From Porphyromonadaceae bacterium UBA4259 (GTDB lineage Bacteria > Bacteroidota > Bacteroidia > Bacteroidales > Muribaculaceae), in the NCBI GenBank assembly GCA_002396125.1, contig DGWL01000024.1, forward strand, positions 1-19,825: a DNA stretch of 19,825 nt. The letters run 5' to 3'. The translations under genes were made by a program, and so were the position numbers. Under the pieces are notes generated by a model, which saw only the letters and a list, made by a program, of their open reading frames with translations, searched no databases and was not told where the DNA came from. Positions 7,475 through 14,811 of the stretch are shown in pieces (within the stretch, counting starts at the first letter, position 1; each line of letters opens with the position of its first letter).

Positions 7475-8353
7475 TTAGATTCTCACCTTCTCAAGCACCA
7501 CAAGTGGTTTGTCGACGATGTTGCCCATGTCGTCGGTTTCCTTGGTGTAGAGCTCTACCTCGGTGGCACTGCTCTTGCGGCAGTAAAGTGTTTCCTCAAG
7601 TGCTATGAGCAGGCGAGTCTCGGTGTCGATGTTGGGACACTGATTGTGAGATGACTTCAAGTCTTCATATTCAATCGCCCACTCTTTCATGGGGTCAATG
7701 GTTATCACGCCATTTATTATGTTGCATCCGCTTGTAATGTTGACAGTGAGCATTTCAACGTCGTTTACCATCTTGATGTCACGATCGGCAACATTCATAT
7801 CGTTGATTTTCTTCACCAACCATGGCCCGTTCATGAAGTCAAGATTCTGGCGACGCAGTTTCACCAGCACATCGCGATGCTTGTTCTTGAGTTCCATATA
7901 CTCGGTCTCCCCCACTTGGGTGAGAGCCACGGTATTTACATCGGCTAATGCTCTAAGCAGATCTTTTTCCACATTCTGGAAGTAGCCACCATTCATCTTG
8001 GTAGTGATAACGTCGGTAATGGAAATCTTGTTTCCGTTAATGGAATAAAGCGCGTTAAGGCTGTTAGTGCCTGTGTTTCCATAGATGGCACCACCTTGCA
8101 CGTCAAAATAGAGATAAGCCCTGGAACCGCGCGGCAAGTTCACCTCGTTCTGCCTAATTTCCTGCACATTCCACTCGCCATTGAGTTGCTCCATATAATT
8201 GGTAATGGGAATGTCCTTCTCCTCAACAACAACTTGCTCGACAACAAGGATTTTATCTTCTTTTTCCTTAGTTTTCTTTTTCTTGGCAAAAGCTGTGACG
8301 GGCATTGCAACAATGGCAATGAGTAATGCTATAATAGTTGATTTCTTTATCAT
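7475..8353 (-). CDS. Secreted protein with two META-like domains
   Basis: A 292-residue exported protein. A signal peptide (MIKKSTIIALLIAIVAMPVTAFA, cleavage near residue 23) is followed by a very lysine-rich segment KKKKTKEKEDK. Two repeats then resemble the META/HslJ fold. The first is at about 57-168: LNGEWNVQEI, a GNTGTNSLNALYSINGNKISI core and TTKMNGG. The second is at about 176-290: GPWLVKKIND, SGCNIINGVITID and SHNQCPN. META domains are found in surface or periplasmic proteins linked to motility, heat or antibiotic stress, but no biochemical activity is established, so the role here is unknown. There is no lipobox cysteine. It leads a two-gene unit with the TPR protein and has a well-formed promoter upstream. 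Confidence 0.85.
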   Translation of the reverse strand: MIKKSTIIALLIAIVAMPVTAFAKKKKTKEKEDKILVVEQVVVEEKDIPITNYMEQLNGEWNVQEIRQNEVNLPRGSRAYLYFDVQGGAIYGNTGTNSLNALYSINGNKISITDVITTKMNGGYFQNVEKDLLRALADVNTVALTQVGETEYMELKNKHRDVLVKLRRQNLDFMNGPWLVKKINDMNVADRDIKMVNDVEMLTVNITSGCNIINGVITIDPMKEWAIEYEDLKSSHNQCPNIDTETRLLIALEETLYCRKSSATEVELYTKETDDMGNIVDKPLVVLEKVRI

Positions 8354-8388
8354 CGGGATTATTTTTCAGTAAGTTTGTAATATTCGTG

Positions 8389-8420
8389 CAAAATTCGCAA
8401 TTTTTCATATAATTACCAAA
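8389..8420 (-). promoter_or_regulatory. Promoter of the META-TPR unit
   Basis: On the minus strand TTTG (8417-8420) is followed after exactly 20 bp by GAATTTTG (8389-8396), one mismatch from TAnnTTTG. The start codon at 8353 lies 35 bp further on. Spacing and sequence fit the Bacteroidota primary sigma factor. Confidence 0.6.
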
Positions 8421-8449
8421 CTATGACAGTGTCTTTTATATTTTTTTTG

Positions 8450-8457
8450 TACATTTG
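8450..8457 (+). promoter_or_regulatory. Promoter -7 element (TACATTTG) of galM
   Basis: TACATTTG followed by C matches TAnnTTTG exactly. Transcription would begin near 8463, after the upstream in-frame ATG at 8460, so this element decides the galM start in favour of ATG 8505. No convincing -33 element is visible. Confidence 0.65.
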
Positions 8458-8504
8458 CCATGCCAATTCTATTGAATAACACATTAAATATATTAAATAA
8501 AATC

Positions 8505-9572
8505 ATGACAAAACTGACAAAATCAGGACTTGATCCTGAAAAATTCAAAGCCGTGGTTGACGGCAAACCGGTTGAGCTCTATGTGCTGACCAACAACAAT
8601 GGCGTGGAAGCGTGCATTACCAACTATGGCGGACGCATTGTTACACTGCTTGTACCAGACCATGATGAGAAACTCACCGATGTAGTGCTTGGACACGACA
8701 GCATTGCCAACTATCTTGCCGACGATGGCAATTTTGGAGCTCTCATCGGGCGCTATGGCAACCGCATTGGCAATGGACGTTTCACACTTGACGGTGTGGA
8801 ATATACGTTACCAATCAATAACAACGGACATTGCCTTCATGGCGGACTTGTGGGTTATGACAAGAAGGTGTGGGACGCAAAGCAAGACGGCAACCGCCTG
8901 GAACTAACCCTCGTTGACCCCGACGGCACCGAAGGCTTCCCCGGCACTCTTAACGTGAAAGTGATTTACACTCTCACACAAGACAATGCCATCGACATTG
9001 AATATAGCGCCACTACCGACAAGCCCACCATAGTGAATCTCACCAATCACTCCTATTTCAATCTTAACGGCGACTTGGCATCAAGCATTCACAACCATGT
9101 GGTAATGATAGATGCCGACCGCATCACTCCCGCTGATGCCACACTTATCACCGACGGATCATTCATGGATGTGGAAGGTACTCCTTTCGACTTCCGAACA
9201 GCAAAATCAATTGGTCAAGACATCAATGCCGACAATGAACAACTCAAGAACGGTAATGGCTATGACCACAGCTTTGCACTCAACCACCCCGGTGACCTGA
9301 GCAAAGTGGCTCTGAGCGCGATGTCTCCTGTTACCGGCATCCTCATGGAAGTCTTCACCACCGAACCAGCAGCGCAGATGTATACCGGCAATTTCCTTGA
9401 CGAGAAGTTGAAGGGCAAGTTTGGCGTGGGCTATCCGGCTCGCTCGGCAGTGGCATTTGAGACACAGCACTACCCCAACACTCCCAATTGCCCCGAGTAT
9501 CCGTCGTGTGTGCTTCGCCCCGGCGAAACCTATAGCACTCGCACCATCTACCGCTTCGGCGTTCAAAAGTAA
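8505..9572 (+). CDS. galM: Aldose 1-epimerase (galactose mutarotase)
   Basis: Interconverts alpha and beta anomers of galactose and related hexoses, feeding the Leloir pathway or oligosaccharide use. The 355-residue length is standard and there is no obvious export signal. Landmarks are GRYGNRIGNGRF (82-92), LHGG with His112, NHSYFNL with His182, and FETQHYPNTPN with Glu319, the expected catalytic base. PSCVLRPGETY (333-343) is the usual C-terminal motif. In the family two histidines and one glutamate carry out the acid-base ring opening, and all are present. An in-frame ATG at 8460 would add 15 hydrophobic residues, but it precedes the predicted transcription start. ATG 8505 also puts the N-terminus (MTKLTKSGLDPEKF) where family members begin. 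Monocistronic, with a terminator immediately downstream. Confidence 0.95.
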   Translation: MTKLTKSGLDPEKFKAVVDGKPVELYVLTNNNGVEACITNYGGRIVTLLVPDHDEKLTDVVLGHDSIANYLADDGNFGALIGRYGNRIGNGRFTLDGVEYTLPINNNGHCLHGGLVGYDKKVWDAKQDGNRLELTLVDPDGTEGFPGTLNVKVIYTLTQDNAIDIEYSATTDKPTIVNLTNHSYFNLNGDLASSIHNHVVMIDADRITPADATLITDGSFMDVEGTPFDFRTAKSIGQDINADNEQLKNGNGYDHSFALNHPGDLSKVALSAMSPVTGILMEVFTTEPAAQMYTGNFLDEKLKGKFGVGYPARSAVAFETQHYPNTPNCPEYPSCVLRPGETYSTRTIYRFGVQK

Positions 9573-9596
9573 ATCTTTCCACACCGTTTAAAAAAG

Positions 9597-9640
9597 AAAT
9601 AAAGCCTTGCGCATCTTAACTGCACAAGGCTTTATTTTGT
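9597..9640. terminator. Bidirectional terminator between galM and the pRiA4b-like gene
   Basis: A perfect 13-bp stem pairs AAATAAAGCCTTG (9597-9609) with CAAGGCTTTATTT (9625-9637) across a 15-nt loop. T-rich sequence follows on the plus strand (TTTTGTT) and A-rich sequence precedes (9590-9599), so it works in both directions for the convergent genes. Confidence 0.88.
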
Positions 9641-9665
9641 TAAAAAAATATGTGATAAGAAGTGT

Positions 9666-10232
9666 TTATAAATCTTCGTCGCTACCACCCTGCTCTTTCT
9701 CAAACTCGTCGTTGAGCTCGGCCAGTTCCTCTTCATTGAAAGCATCATCGCCGTAGAATGCCTCATCGAGTTCCTCGATTGTGGCATCAATCTTCACGGG
9801 CTTAACCGGTGCCATAGCATCAACTGCGATTGTCTCCTGTGGAGCCTTTCCTTCCTTGCGCTGGCACAAGGGTTCACTCATGCTCTTACCGGGCACGGTT
9901 TCCTTGAGAATCATGTAGAAATAACGGTCACTCATGTAATCAAAAACAAACTTAAGCTTCTGACCCTCGTCATCGATGAGCTCATCGAGTGGAGTGTCGT
10001 CCATGAGCCAAACGTCCTCATCGGTATCGGTATCCATATCATAATAAGTGACCTCTTTCTCCTTATTCCAGTCTTCGTCACAAATCACAAAAGAATCCAT
10101 CTGGTTTTTATCGTAGCCCGCAGCATCAAGGATGGTGTTTCGCAATCGTGCAAAAGTGTCGGAACTATCGATGGCAATTTCGAGCTTGAAACTTCCCGAT
10201 TCTTCGGAACCTATCAGAAACTTGTAAATCAT
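9666..10232 (-). CDS. pRiA4b ORF-3-like acidic protein
   Basis: A 188-residue cytoplasmic protein without signal or membrane segments. The N-terminal two thirds follow the pRiA4b ORF-3 (IS1096 passenger, TnpR-like) family pattern. An opening strand IYKFLIG...FKLEIAID is followed by a helix with TFARLRNTILDAAGYD (about 27-42), DSFVICDEDW (46-55), LDELI (83-87), and the diagnostic LKFVFDYMSDRYFYMILKE (92-110) in place of the usual F.Y.YDFGD.W.H.I.LE. The last 40 residues are strongly acidic (EELDEAFYGDDAFNEEELAELNDEFE in pieces) and probably disordered. The family is common on plasmids and in mobile elements but has no settled function; here it stands alone with its own promoter and no transposase nearby. 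Moderately sure of the family, not of any role. Confidence 0.75.
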   Translation of the reverse strand: MIYKFLIGSEESGSFKLEIAIDSSDTFARLRNTILDAAGYDKNQMDSFVICDEDWNKEKEVTYYDMDTDTDEDVWLMDDTPLDELIDDEGQKLKFVFDYMSDRYFYMILKETVPGKSMSEPLCQRKEGKAPQETIAVDAMAPVKPVKIDATIEELDEAFYGDDAFNEEELAELNDEFEKEQGGSDEDL

Positions 10233-10265
10233 AGTTTATTTATTTTGTTGAACATTTTCTGCGTG

Positions 10266-10294
10266 CGAAATTAGTAAAAAAATGAATTACGCAA
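10266..10294 (-). promoter_or_regulatory. Possible promoter of the pRiA4b-like gene
   Basis: The minus strand has TAATTTCG (10266-10273), one mismatch from TAnnTTTG. TTG at 10292-10294 lies 18 bp upstream of it, and a second TTG at 10296-10298 gives 22 bp. The start codon at 10232 is 33 bp downstream. Plausible but not exact. Confidence 0.4.
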
Positions 10295-10325
10295 GCAATA
10301 TTGCAATTTTTTTTTGAGTACAAGC

Positions 10326-10366
10326 AAAAAAAAGGTGTTTTCCAAATATTTTGGCGCAAAAAACAC
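10326..10366 (-). terminator. Terminator downstream of the carbonic anhydrase operon
   Basis: On the minus strand GTGTTTT (10360-10366) pairs with AAAACAC (10335-10341), enclosing a CCAAA/TTTGG inner stem (10350-10354 with 10342-10346) around an ATA loop, with a 5-base bulge. It is followed by CC and eight T (10326-10333). It lies about 90 bp after the carbonic anhydrase stop at 10457 and closes the four-gene minus-strand unit. Confidence 0.7.
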
Positions 10367-10456
10367 TGCCAAAACGGCGCAATTCCTCTTTTTTAACATG
10401 ATTTTTTTCAACAATAGCGACGCGAGCATGATTCACCCCCCCTATTGATTATGTCA

Positions 10457-11002
10457 TTAACAATTCACCTCGGCAAGCTCTCCTGTGGTGGAGTCGATAA
10501 TGAAACCGCGCACCACCACATCGTGTGGAAGCAATGGATGCTTCTTGATTGTGTCGACGGTTCCAACAACCGACTGCTCGGTGTCGTGAAAGCCTTCGAG
10601 CCACTTGTCGAGGTCGATGCCACTGTGCTTGATGGTTTCAAGAGTGTGCTCGGTGATTCCACGTTCAATCATGTGATGCTCAAATTCTCCAAACGACATG
10701 TGGCATGCTCCACAAGTGGTGTGAGCAACTACCATAATTTCCTCTACACCAAGTTCATATACAGCCACAAGAAGTGACCGCATGGCACTATCGAAAGGTG
10801 ACATTATGAGTCCTCCGGCATTCTTTATAATCTTGGCGTCACCATTCTTTAACCCAAGTGCCGCAGGCAATAGCTCGGTGAGGCGTGTATCCATACAACT
10901 CAGCACAGCCAACTTTTTGTTAGGGTATTTATCGGCAACGTACTGCTTGTAGTCGCCACGAGCCACAAACTCCTTGTTAAAAATCAAAATCTCGTCAATC
11001 AT
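10457..11002 (-). CDS. Beta-class carbonic anhydrase
   Basis: Zinc enzyme interconverting CO2 and bicarbonate in the cytoplasm, supplying bicarbonate for carboxylations; succinate-forming Bacteroidales fix CO2 at PEP carboxykinase. The 181-residue length suits the small prokaryotic beta-class clade. The metal-site residues are all present: Cys36-x-Asp38-x-Arg40 in SCMDTRL, then His94 and Cys97 in HTTCGACH. The substrate-channel stretch IIKNAGGLI (58-66) is also intact. No signal peptide. It is the last gene of the flavoprotein-AlkD-EamA run, 26 bp after the EamA stop. The start MIDEILIFNKEF is the only early ATG and fits the family. Function is secure; the reason for its pairing with a DMT permease is not known. 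Confidence 0.95.
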   Translation of the reverse strand: MIDEILIFNKEFVARGDYKQYVADKYPNKKLAVLSCMDTRLTELLPAALGLKNGDAKIIKNAGGLIMSPFDSAMRSLLVAVYELGVEEIMVVAHTTCGACHMSFGEFEHHMIERGITEHTLETIKHSGIDLDKWLEGFHDTEQSVVGTVDTIKKHPLLPHDVVVRGFIIDSTTGELAEVNC

Positions 11003-11028
11003 TGTCAGTTATCAGTTGTAAGTTATTA

Positions 11029-11913
11029 TCAGCTTGATTTCTCTACCATAATCACTCCAATGAGCACTAGCGCGCAGCCCACCATTGCCACCAAGCTAAC
11101 AGGTTCCTGAATCAATATCACACCTGCCACTATCGAGACCACAGGGTCAAGATACAGGTAATTGCTAGCCTTGATGGTGCCAATCTTCTTGATAACAACG
11201 TTCCACAAGAAGAATGCTGCCATCGAGCACACCAGCGCAAGGAAAAGCATGTTGGCCAACAAGTCTGGACGAAGAATAGTAGACATAGGCGACATAGGCT
11301 CAAAAAACATTAATGGCACAGCACACAACGCGCCATAAATCATCACTTTGCGCGTAACGTCGAGAGTGCTGCGTCGACCTTGCATGCGCTTGAGTAGCAC
11401 GCTATACACCGCCCATGACAGGGCAGCCAAAAATGCAAGCACGTTGCCCAGGAGGCCATCGCCCCACTCAAAACCATTTTGGAAAGTCACCACTGCCACA
11501 CCCGCGAATGCCACCACCGACCCCAGCAACGCCATCCATGAGAAGCGCTCATCCTTGAGAAAAATCGCTGCCAGGATTGTAGTAAGCAATGGATTTATCG
11601 CCACAACGACCACCACATCGCTGAGCAAAGTGAGCTTGAGAGCCTCGTTTTGTAATATGAAATACATGGCCCCGCCGGTGAGACCGCAAAGCACTGCCAG
11701 CAGCTCATCACGCCATTCCCACACTTTTATTTTAAAGCGCGAGAAAACCAGCAATCCCAAGTAGGCCACCGCCGAGCGATATACGAATATCTCGGTGGGT
11801 GTGATTCCCGCATTGAGCAAGATTTTGGTGAAAGGGAACGACACGCCCCACGCCAATATCACCACTATTGCCAGCACATGAAACCATGCTGTGTTATTCT
11901 TTTTCAATCTCAT
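11029..11913 (-). CDS. EamA-family (drug/metabolite superfamily) permease
   Basis: Ten-helix inner-membrane transporter of 294 residues with two EamA halves. The first half runs from about 10 to 144, with AWGVSFPFTK at 21-30 and the conserved end-of-domain pattern INPLLTTILAAIFLKDERFS at 106-125. The second runs from about 155 to 290, with ALSWAVYSVLLKR at 164-176 and YLDPVVSIVAGVILIQEPVS at 254-273. The family exports or imports small metabolites such as amino acids; the substrate cannot be read from sequence. The preferred start is ATG 11913, which overlaps the preceding gene's TGA in an ATGA junction and so suggests translational coupling. ATG 11925, four codons earlier, is also in frame. 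It sits between an AlkD-type DNA glycosylase and carbonic anhydrase in one operon. Confidence 0.9.
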   Translation of the reverse strand: MRLKKNNTAWFHVLAIVVILAWGVSFPFTKILLNAGITPTEIFVYRSAVAYLGLLVFSRFKIKVWEWRDELLAVLCGLTGGAMYFILQNEALKLTLLSDVVVVVAINPLLTTILAAIFLKDERFSWMALLGSVVAFAGVAVVTFQNGFEWGDGLLGNVLAFLAALSWAVYSVLLKRMQGRRSTLDVTRKVMIYGALCAVPLMFFEPMSPMSTILRPDLLANMLFLALVCSMAAFFLWNVVIKKIGTIKASNYLYLDPVVSIVAGVILIQEPVSLVAMVGCALVLIGVIMVEKSS

Positions 11914-12680
11914 TTCATCATCCATTGTTTGCGTTCTTCTTTGGGCATTCTCTCAATTGCATATCGCAACATTGTGCGTGGCATTTCGTGTTTGTGCTCG
12001 CCAAGAAACTCACGCAACGTGGCCAGGCCAACCCGCTTACCCATCTCGCGCAAGAGCCATCCCACAGCCTTGTGCATCAGGTCGTGCGAGTGATGCAAGT
12101 GCCGCCTGGCATAACGCAATGTAAAATAGGCATCACCATGCCTTAACGGCTCCATGGTGCACACTATGCTCATGCGTTGCTCCCACAAGTTGTCGCTACC
12201 GGCAAGGCGGTCGAGTGTGGCAAGTTTTTCATTATCGTTATATTTTGACGGCAACAACAGCCACTTGCCCAATATTTTATACACGCTCAAGTCAACAAGG
12301 TCCCAGTTATTGACACATCGCGCATGACTCAAGTAGAAATCAACTATCTCATCACGCTGTGCCACTGCCGCATCTTTGTTAATCAATTTGCGCTGTGAAA
12401 GCCGCTCAAACCTTTTAACAAGAACAAGCAGCGCGCAAAGCCTTACTTCGTGCCATGCCGACTCGATGAGAACCTCAATATCACTCAAAGGTAATTCGTC
12501 ACAGCGAGTTGCCACGGCCCGAGTGATGGGCACCTTTATTCCCAAGAATTGGTCGCCATGGCCATATTGTCCCGGCGCAGTCTTGAAAAAGCGCATCAAG
12601 TGCCTGGCCTGCTCAGGGTTGACCAGACCATGCAGGCAAGCAATAACCTGGCCTGCGGTTTTAAACTCGTCAGCTTGCAT
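11910..12680 (-). CDS. AlkD-type DNA alkylation repair glycosylase
   Basis: HEAT-like-repeat DNA glycosylase that removes bulky or cationic N-alkylated bases (N3-alkyladenine, N7-alkylguanine). The 256 residues are within the family range and wholly helical in character. Functional residues known from Bacillus cereus AlkD have counterparts with matching spacing: Trp126 and Asp130 in NNWDLVD (Trp109/Asp113), Arg169 in WEQRMSIV (Arg148) and Trp208 in VGWLLREMGK (Trp187). The N-terminal LGIKVP (46-51) is also typical. It is the second gene of the run: 19 bp after the flavoprotein stop, with its own stop overlapping the EamA start by 4 bp. No Shine-Dalgarno site. The assignment is firm at family level; substrate range is not readable. 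Confidence 0.93.
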   Translation of the reverse strand: MQADEFKTAGQVIACLHGLVNPEQARHLMRFFKTAPGQYGHGDQFLGIKVPITRAVATRCDELPLSDIEVLIESAWHEVRLCALLVLVKRFERLSQRKLINKDAAVAQRDEIVDFYLSHARCVNNWDLVDLSVYKILGKWLLLPSKYNDNEKLATLDRLAGSDNLWEQRMSIVCTMEPLRHGDAYFTLRYARRHLHHSHDLMHKAVGWLLREMGKRVGLATLREFLGEHKHEMPRTMLRYAIERMPKEERKQWMMK

Positions 12681-12699
12681 GAGTAGTTGAGCCGCCCGT

Positions 12700-13320
12700 C
12701 TACCTTATAAAATGCATACCCTGCCACGGTTCTACGGCGGGAGCCTGCTGGTTGCCGCCAGCTATGCTTTTCAGCATCCACGCCATATTGCGGGCAAGCT
12801 GACGCATAGTTTGCATTCCCTCGGCATCAAGTGAAGCCTCGCCCTGCTCACGCCCAAAGGCGATGTTCCAGTATTGCGATGTCACGATTGGCATGTTCAC
12901 CATTTGAAACGGCATCTGCAACGCTTGAAAAGCTGCCGATGAGCCACCGCGCCGACACACTGTCACCGCCGCGGCCGGCTTGTTGGCCACCTTAGCACCA
13001 GCAAAGAACATGCGTTGCATGAGCGACAGCACTTGTCCAGTGGGCTGGCCATAATAGACAGGCGAACCAATAACAAGCGCATCGGCACTGTTGAGCTTAT
13101 CAATCATCTCATTACAGATGTCGTCGTCAAACACACACTTGCCACTCCCCGTCTTGGCACACGTTCCACAGGCTATGCAACCGCGCACAGGCTTGGTGCC
13201 AATCCATGCAATCTCGGTTTCTATGCCTTGTTCATTAAGTGTTTTGGCCACCTCGCCCAATGCCACATGAGTGTTGCCCAGCTTGCGCGGAGAGCCGTTT
13301 ATTAATAATACTTTAGCCAT
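12700..13320 (-). CDS. Flavodoxin-fold NAD(P)H-dependent oxidoreductase with cysteine cluster
   Basis: Cytoplasmic FMN-binding protein of 206 residues in the flavodoxin / NADPH-dependent FMN reductase superfamily. The phosphate-binding loop LLINGSPRKLGNTH (5-18) and the second FMN loop GSPVYYGQPTGQ (85-96) are intact. Between them GCIACGTCAKTGSGKCVFDDD (47-67) places cysteines at 48, 51, 54 and 62. This spacing, C-x2-C-x2-C-x7-C, matches the compact [4Fe-4S] motif of iron-sulfur flavoproteins, although many relatives carry similar cysteines without proven clusters. Start set at ATG 13320 (MAKVLLINGSPR); an upstream in-frame ATG at 13359 would add 13 residues not matching the fold and sits almost at the predicted transcription start. 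First gene of the four-gene unit, with an excellent promoter. Confidence 0.92.
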   Translation of the reverse strand: MAKVLLINGSPRKLGNTHVALGEVAKTLNEQGIETEIAWIGTKPVRGCIACGTCAKTGSGKCVFDDDICNEMIDKLNSADALVIGSPVYYGQPTGQVLSLMQRMFFAGAKVANKPAAAVTVCRRGGSSAAFQALQMPFQMVNMPIVTSQYWNIAFGREQGEASLDAEGMQTMRQLARNMAWMLKSIAGGNQQAPAVEPWQGMHFIR

Positions 13321-13372
13321 ATTAACTGCTTGTTCTATTTTTTTGTGATAGATTATCAATTGTTATTCTCGG

Positions 13373-13404
13373 CAAAGTTAGTCAGTTTTAATCTTAATTT
13401 CAAA
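13373..13404 (-). promoter_or_regulatory. Consensus promoter of the flavoprotein-AlkD-EamA-carbonic anhydrase unit
   Basis: The minus strand reads TTTG (13401-13404), a 20-bp spacer, then TAACTTTG (13373-13380) followed by C. This is the best match in the window to the Bacteroidota TTTG / TAnnTTTG promoter. It predicts a leader of about 45 nt to the ATG at 13320. Confidence 0.82.
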
Positions 13405-13464
13405 TTAAAGCGAGGAAAAAATGGGATTAAAGCCGGTTGTGCATTGCTATTGAGAATTATTTCG

Positions 13465-13472
13465 TAACTTTG
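13465..13472 (+). promoter_or_regulatory. Promoter -7 element (TAACTTTG) of prfA
   Basis: TAACTTTG followed by C, an exact TAnnTTTG match, 25 bp before the prfA ATG. A TTG at 13444-13446 with an 18-bp spacer may be the -33 element. It faces away from the identical -7 box at 13373-13380. Confidence 0.72.
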
Positions 13473-13497
13473 CAGCCACAATTCAAGAATACTACTT

Positions 13498-14607
13498 ATG
13501 GCAAACAATACATTACTTGAGCGACTCGAAGGCCTTGACGCCAGATTTGAGGAGATTCAGACTCTCATCACCGACCCGTCGGTCATCGCCGACCAGAAGC
13601 GCTATGTGAAACTGAGCAAGGAATATAAAAGCCTTGAAAATCTGCTTGCTGTCACTCACGACTACAAGAAAAAATTGCAAGACCTGGAGGATGCTAAGGA
13701 GCTGCTTGCCAGCGAGAGCGACGAGGAATTGCGTGCCATGGCACGCGAGGAGATTGACGCCAACCAAGAAGAGCTCCCCAAGCTTGAGGAAAAAATAAAG
13801 TTGCTGCTCATACCCGAGGACCCTGAGGACTCGAAGAATGCCATCATCGAGATTCGCGGTGGCACAGGTGGCGACGAGGCTGCACTCTTTGCCGGCGACC
13901 TGGCCCGCATGTACACACGCTACTGCGAGAGTAAAGGCTGGAAGATTGAGATGTCGAGCTGCAGCGAAGGAGCCGCCGGCGGCTACAAGGAGATTGTGTT
14001 CAGCGTCACGGGAACTGGGGTGTATGGCACGCTCAAATATGAAAGCGGTGTGCACCGCGTGCAACGCGTGCCGGTGACCGAGACTCAGGGTCGCGTTCAC
14101 ACCTCGGCGGCATCGGTAGCTATCCTGCCCGAGGCTGAGCCATTCGACATTGAGATTAACGAGGGTGAAATCAAGTGGGATTACTTCCGCTCGAGTGGCG
14201 CCGGCGGCCAAAATGTGAACAAGGTGAACTCGGGAGTTCGCTTGCGCTACATGTGGAACAACCCCAACACCGGTGAGGACCAGGAAATCCTCATTGAGTG
14301 TACCGAGACTCGCGACCAGCCCAAGAATAAGGAGCGCGCGCTTGCTCGCCTGCGCACTTTCATCTACGACAAGGAGCATCAAAAGTATGTCGACGACATC
14401 GCCAGCCGCCGCAAGACACTGGTGAGCACCGGTGACCGCTCGGCAAAGATTCGCACCTATAACTATCCTCAGGGACGCATCACCGACCACCGCATTGGCT
14501 ACACAATCTATAACCTGCCGGCCTTCATGGACGGTGATATTCAGGATTGCATCGACCACCTCATCGTTGCCGAGAATGCCGAGAAGCTCAAGGAGGCCGA
14601 GCTGTAG
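13498..14607 (+). CDS. prfA: Peptide chain release factor 1
   Basis: Reads UAG and UAA stop codons and triggers peptide release on the ribosome. The 369 residues are slightly longer than E. coli RF1 (360). The class is shown by the tripeptide Pro192-Val-Thr194 in RVPVTETQGR, the RF1-type PxT stop-codon reader, where RF2 would have SPF. The catalytic Gly-Gly-Gln lies at 236-238 in RSSGAGGQNVNKV. The GTGGDEAALFAGDLARMY stretch (122-139) and the helical N-terminal domain rich in Lys/Glu are also standard. It ends in its own cognate codon TAG. It is divergent from the flavoprotein operon and followed at 253 bp by pgk, which has its own promoter. No Shine-Dalgarno sequence; identity is certain. 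Confidence 0.98.
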   Translation: MANNTLLERLEGLDARFEEIQTLITDPSVIADQKRYVKLSKEYKSLENLLAVTHDYKKKLQDLEDAKELLASESDEELRAMAREEIDANQEELPKLEEKIKLLLIPEDPEDSKNAIIEIRGGTGGDEAALFAGDLARMYTRYCESKGWKIEMSSCSEGAAGGYKEIVFSVTGTGVYGTLKYESGVHRVQRVPVTETQGRVHTSAASVAILPEAEPFDIEINEGEIKWDYFRSSGAGGQNVNKVNSGVRLRYMWNNPNTGEDQEILIECTETRDQPKNKERALARLRTFIYDKEHQKYVDDIASRRKTLVSTGDRSAKIRTYNYPQGRITDHRIGYTIYNLPAFMDGDIQDCIDHLIVAENAEKLKEAEL

Positions 14608-14811
14608 TACCCCCTAGTTACCATTGTTCTTTTTAGACGACAATTAAGGACAATTGCCAGTGTAGCGTTTTTGTCAAATAAAGAAAATAAATAATTTTTG
14701 GTCATTTGTTTTTTGTTTGATAAACTGACAACACCTCGGGTGAAACACGCCCATCCTTCACAAAAAAAGTTTTTTTGCAACGATTATTAATTCCTATTCG
14801 TTGTTTTTCAT

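Noticed and set aside
10295..10304. Perfect palindrome GCAATATTGC
   Set aside because: Short and AT-rich, in a low-complexity intergenic stretch, overlapping the possible -33 region without a partner copy.
13321..13359. Upstream ATG (13359) for the flavoprotein
   Set aside because: It is only about 7 bp from the predicted transcription start and adds residues that do not belong to the flavodoxin fold, which begins with MAKVLLINGSPR.
13513..14559. 348-residue open frame on the minus strand opposite prfA
   Set aside because: Lies wholly antisense to a complete RF1 gene, with no recognisable domain; a shadow frame.
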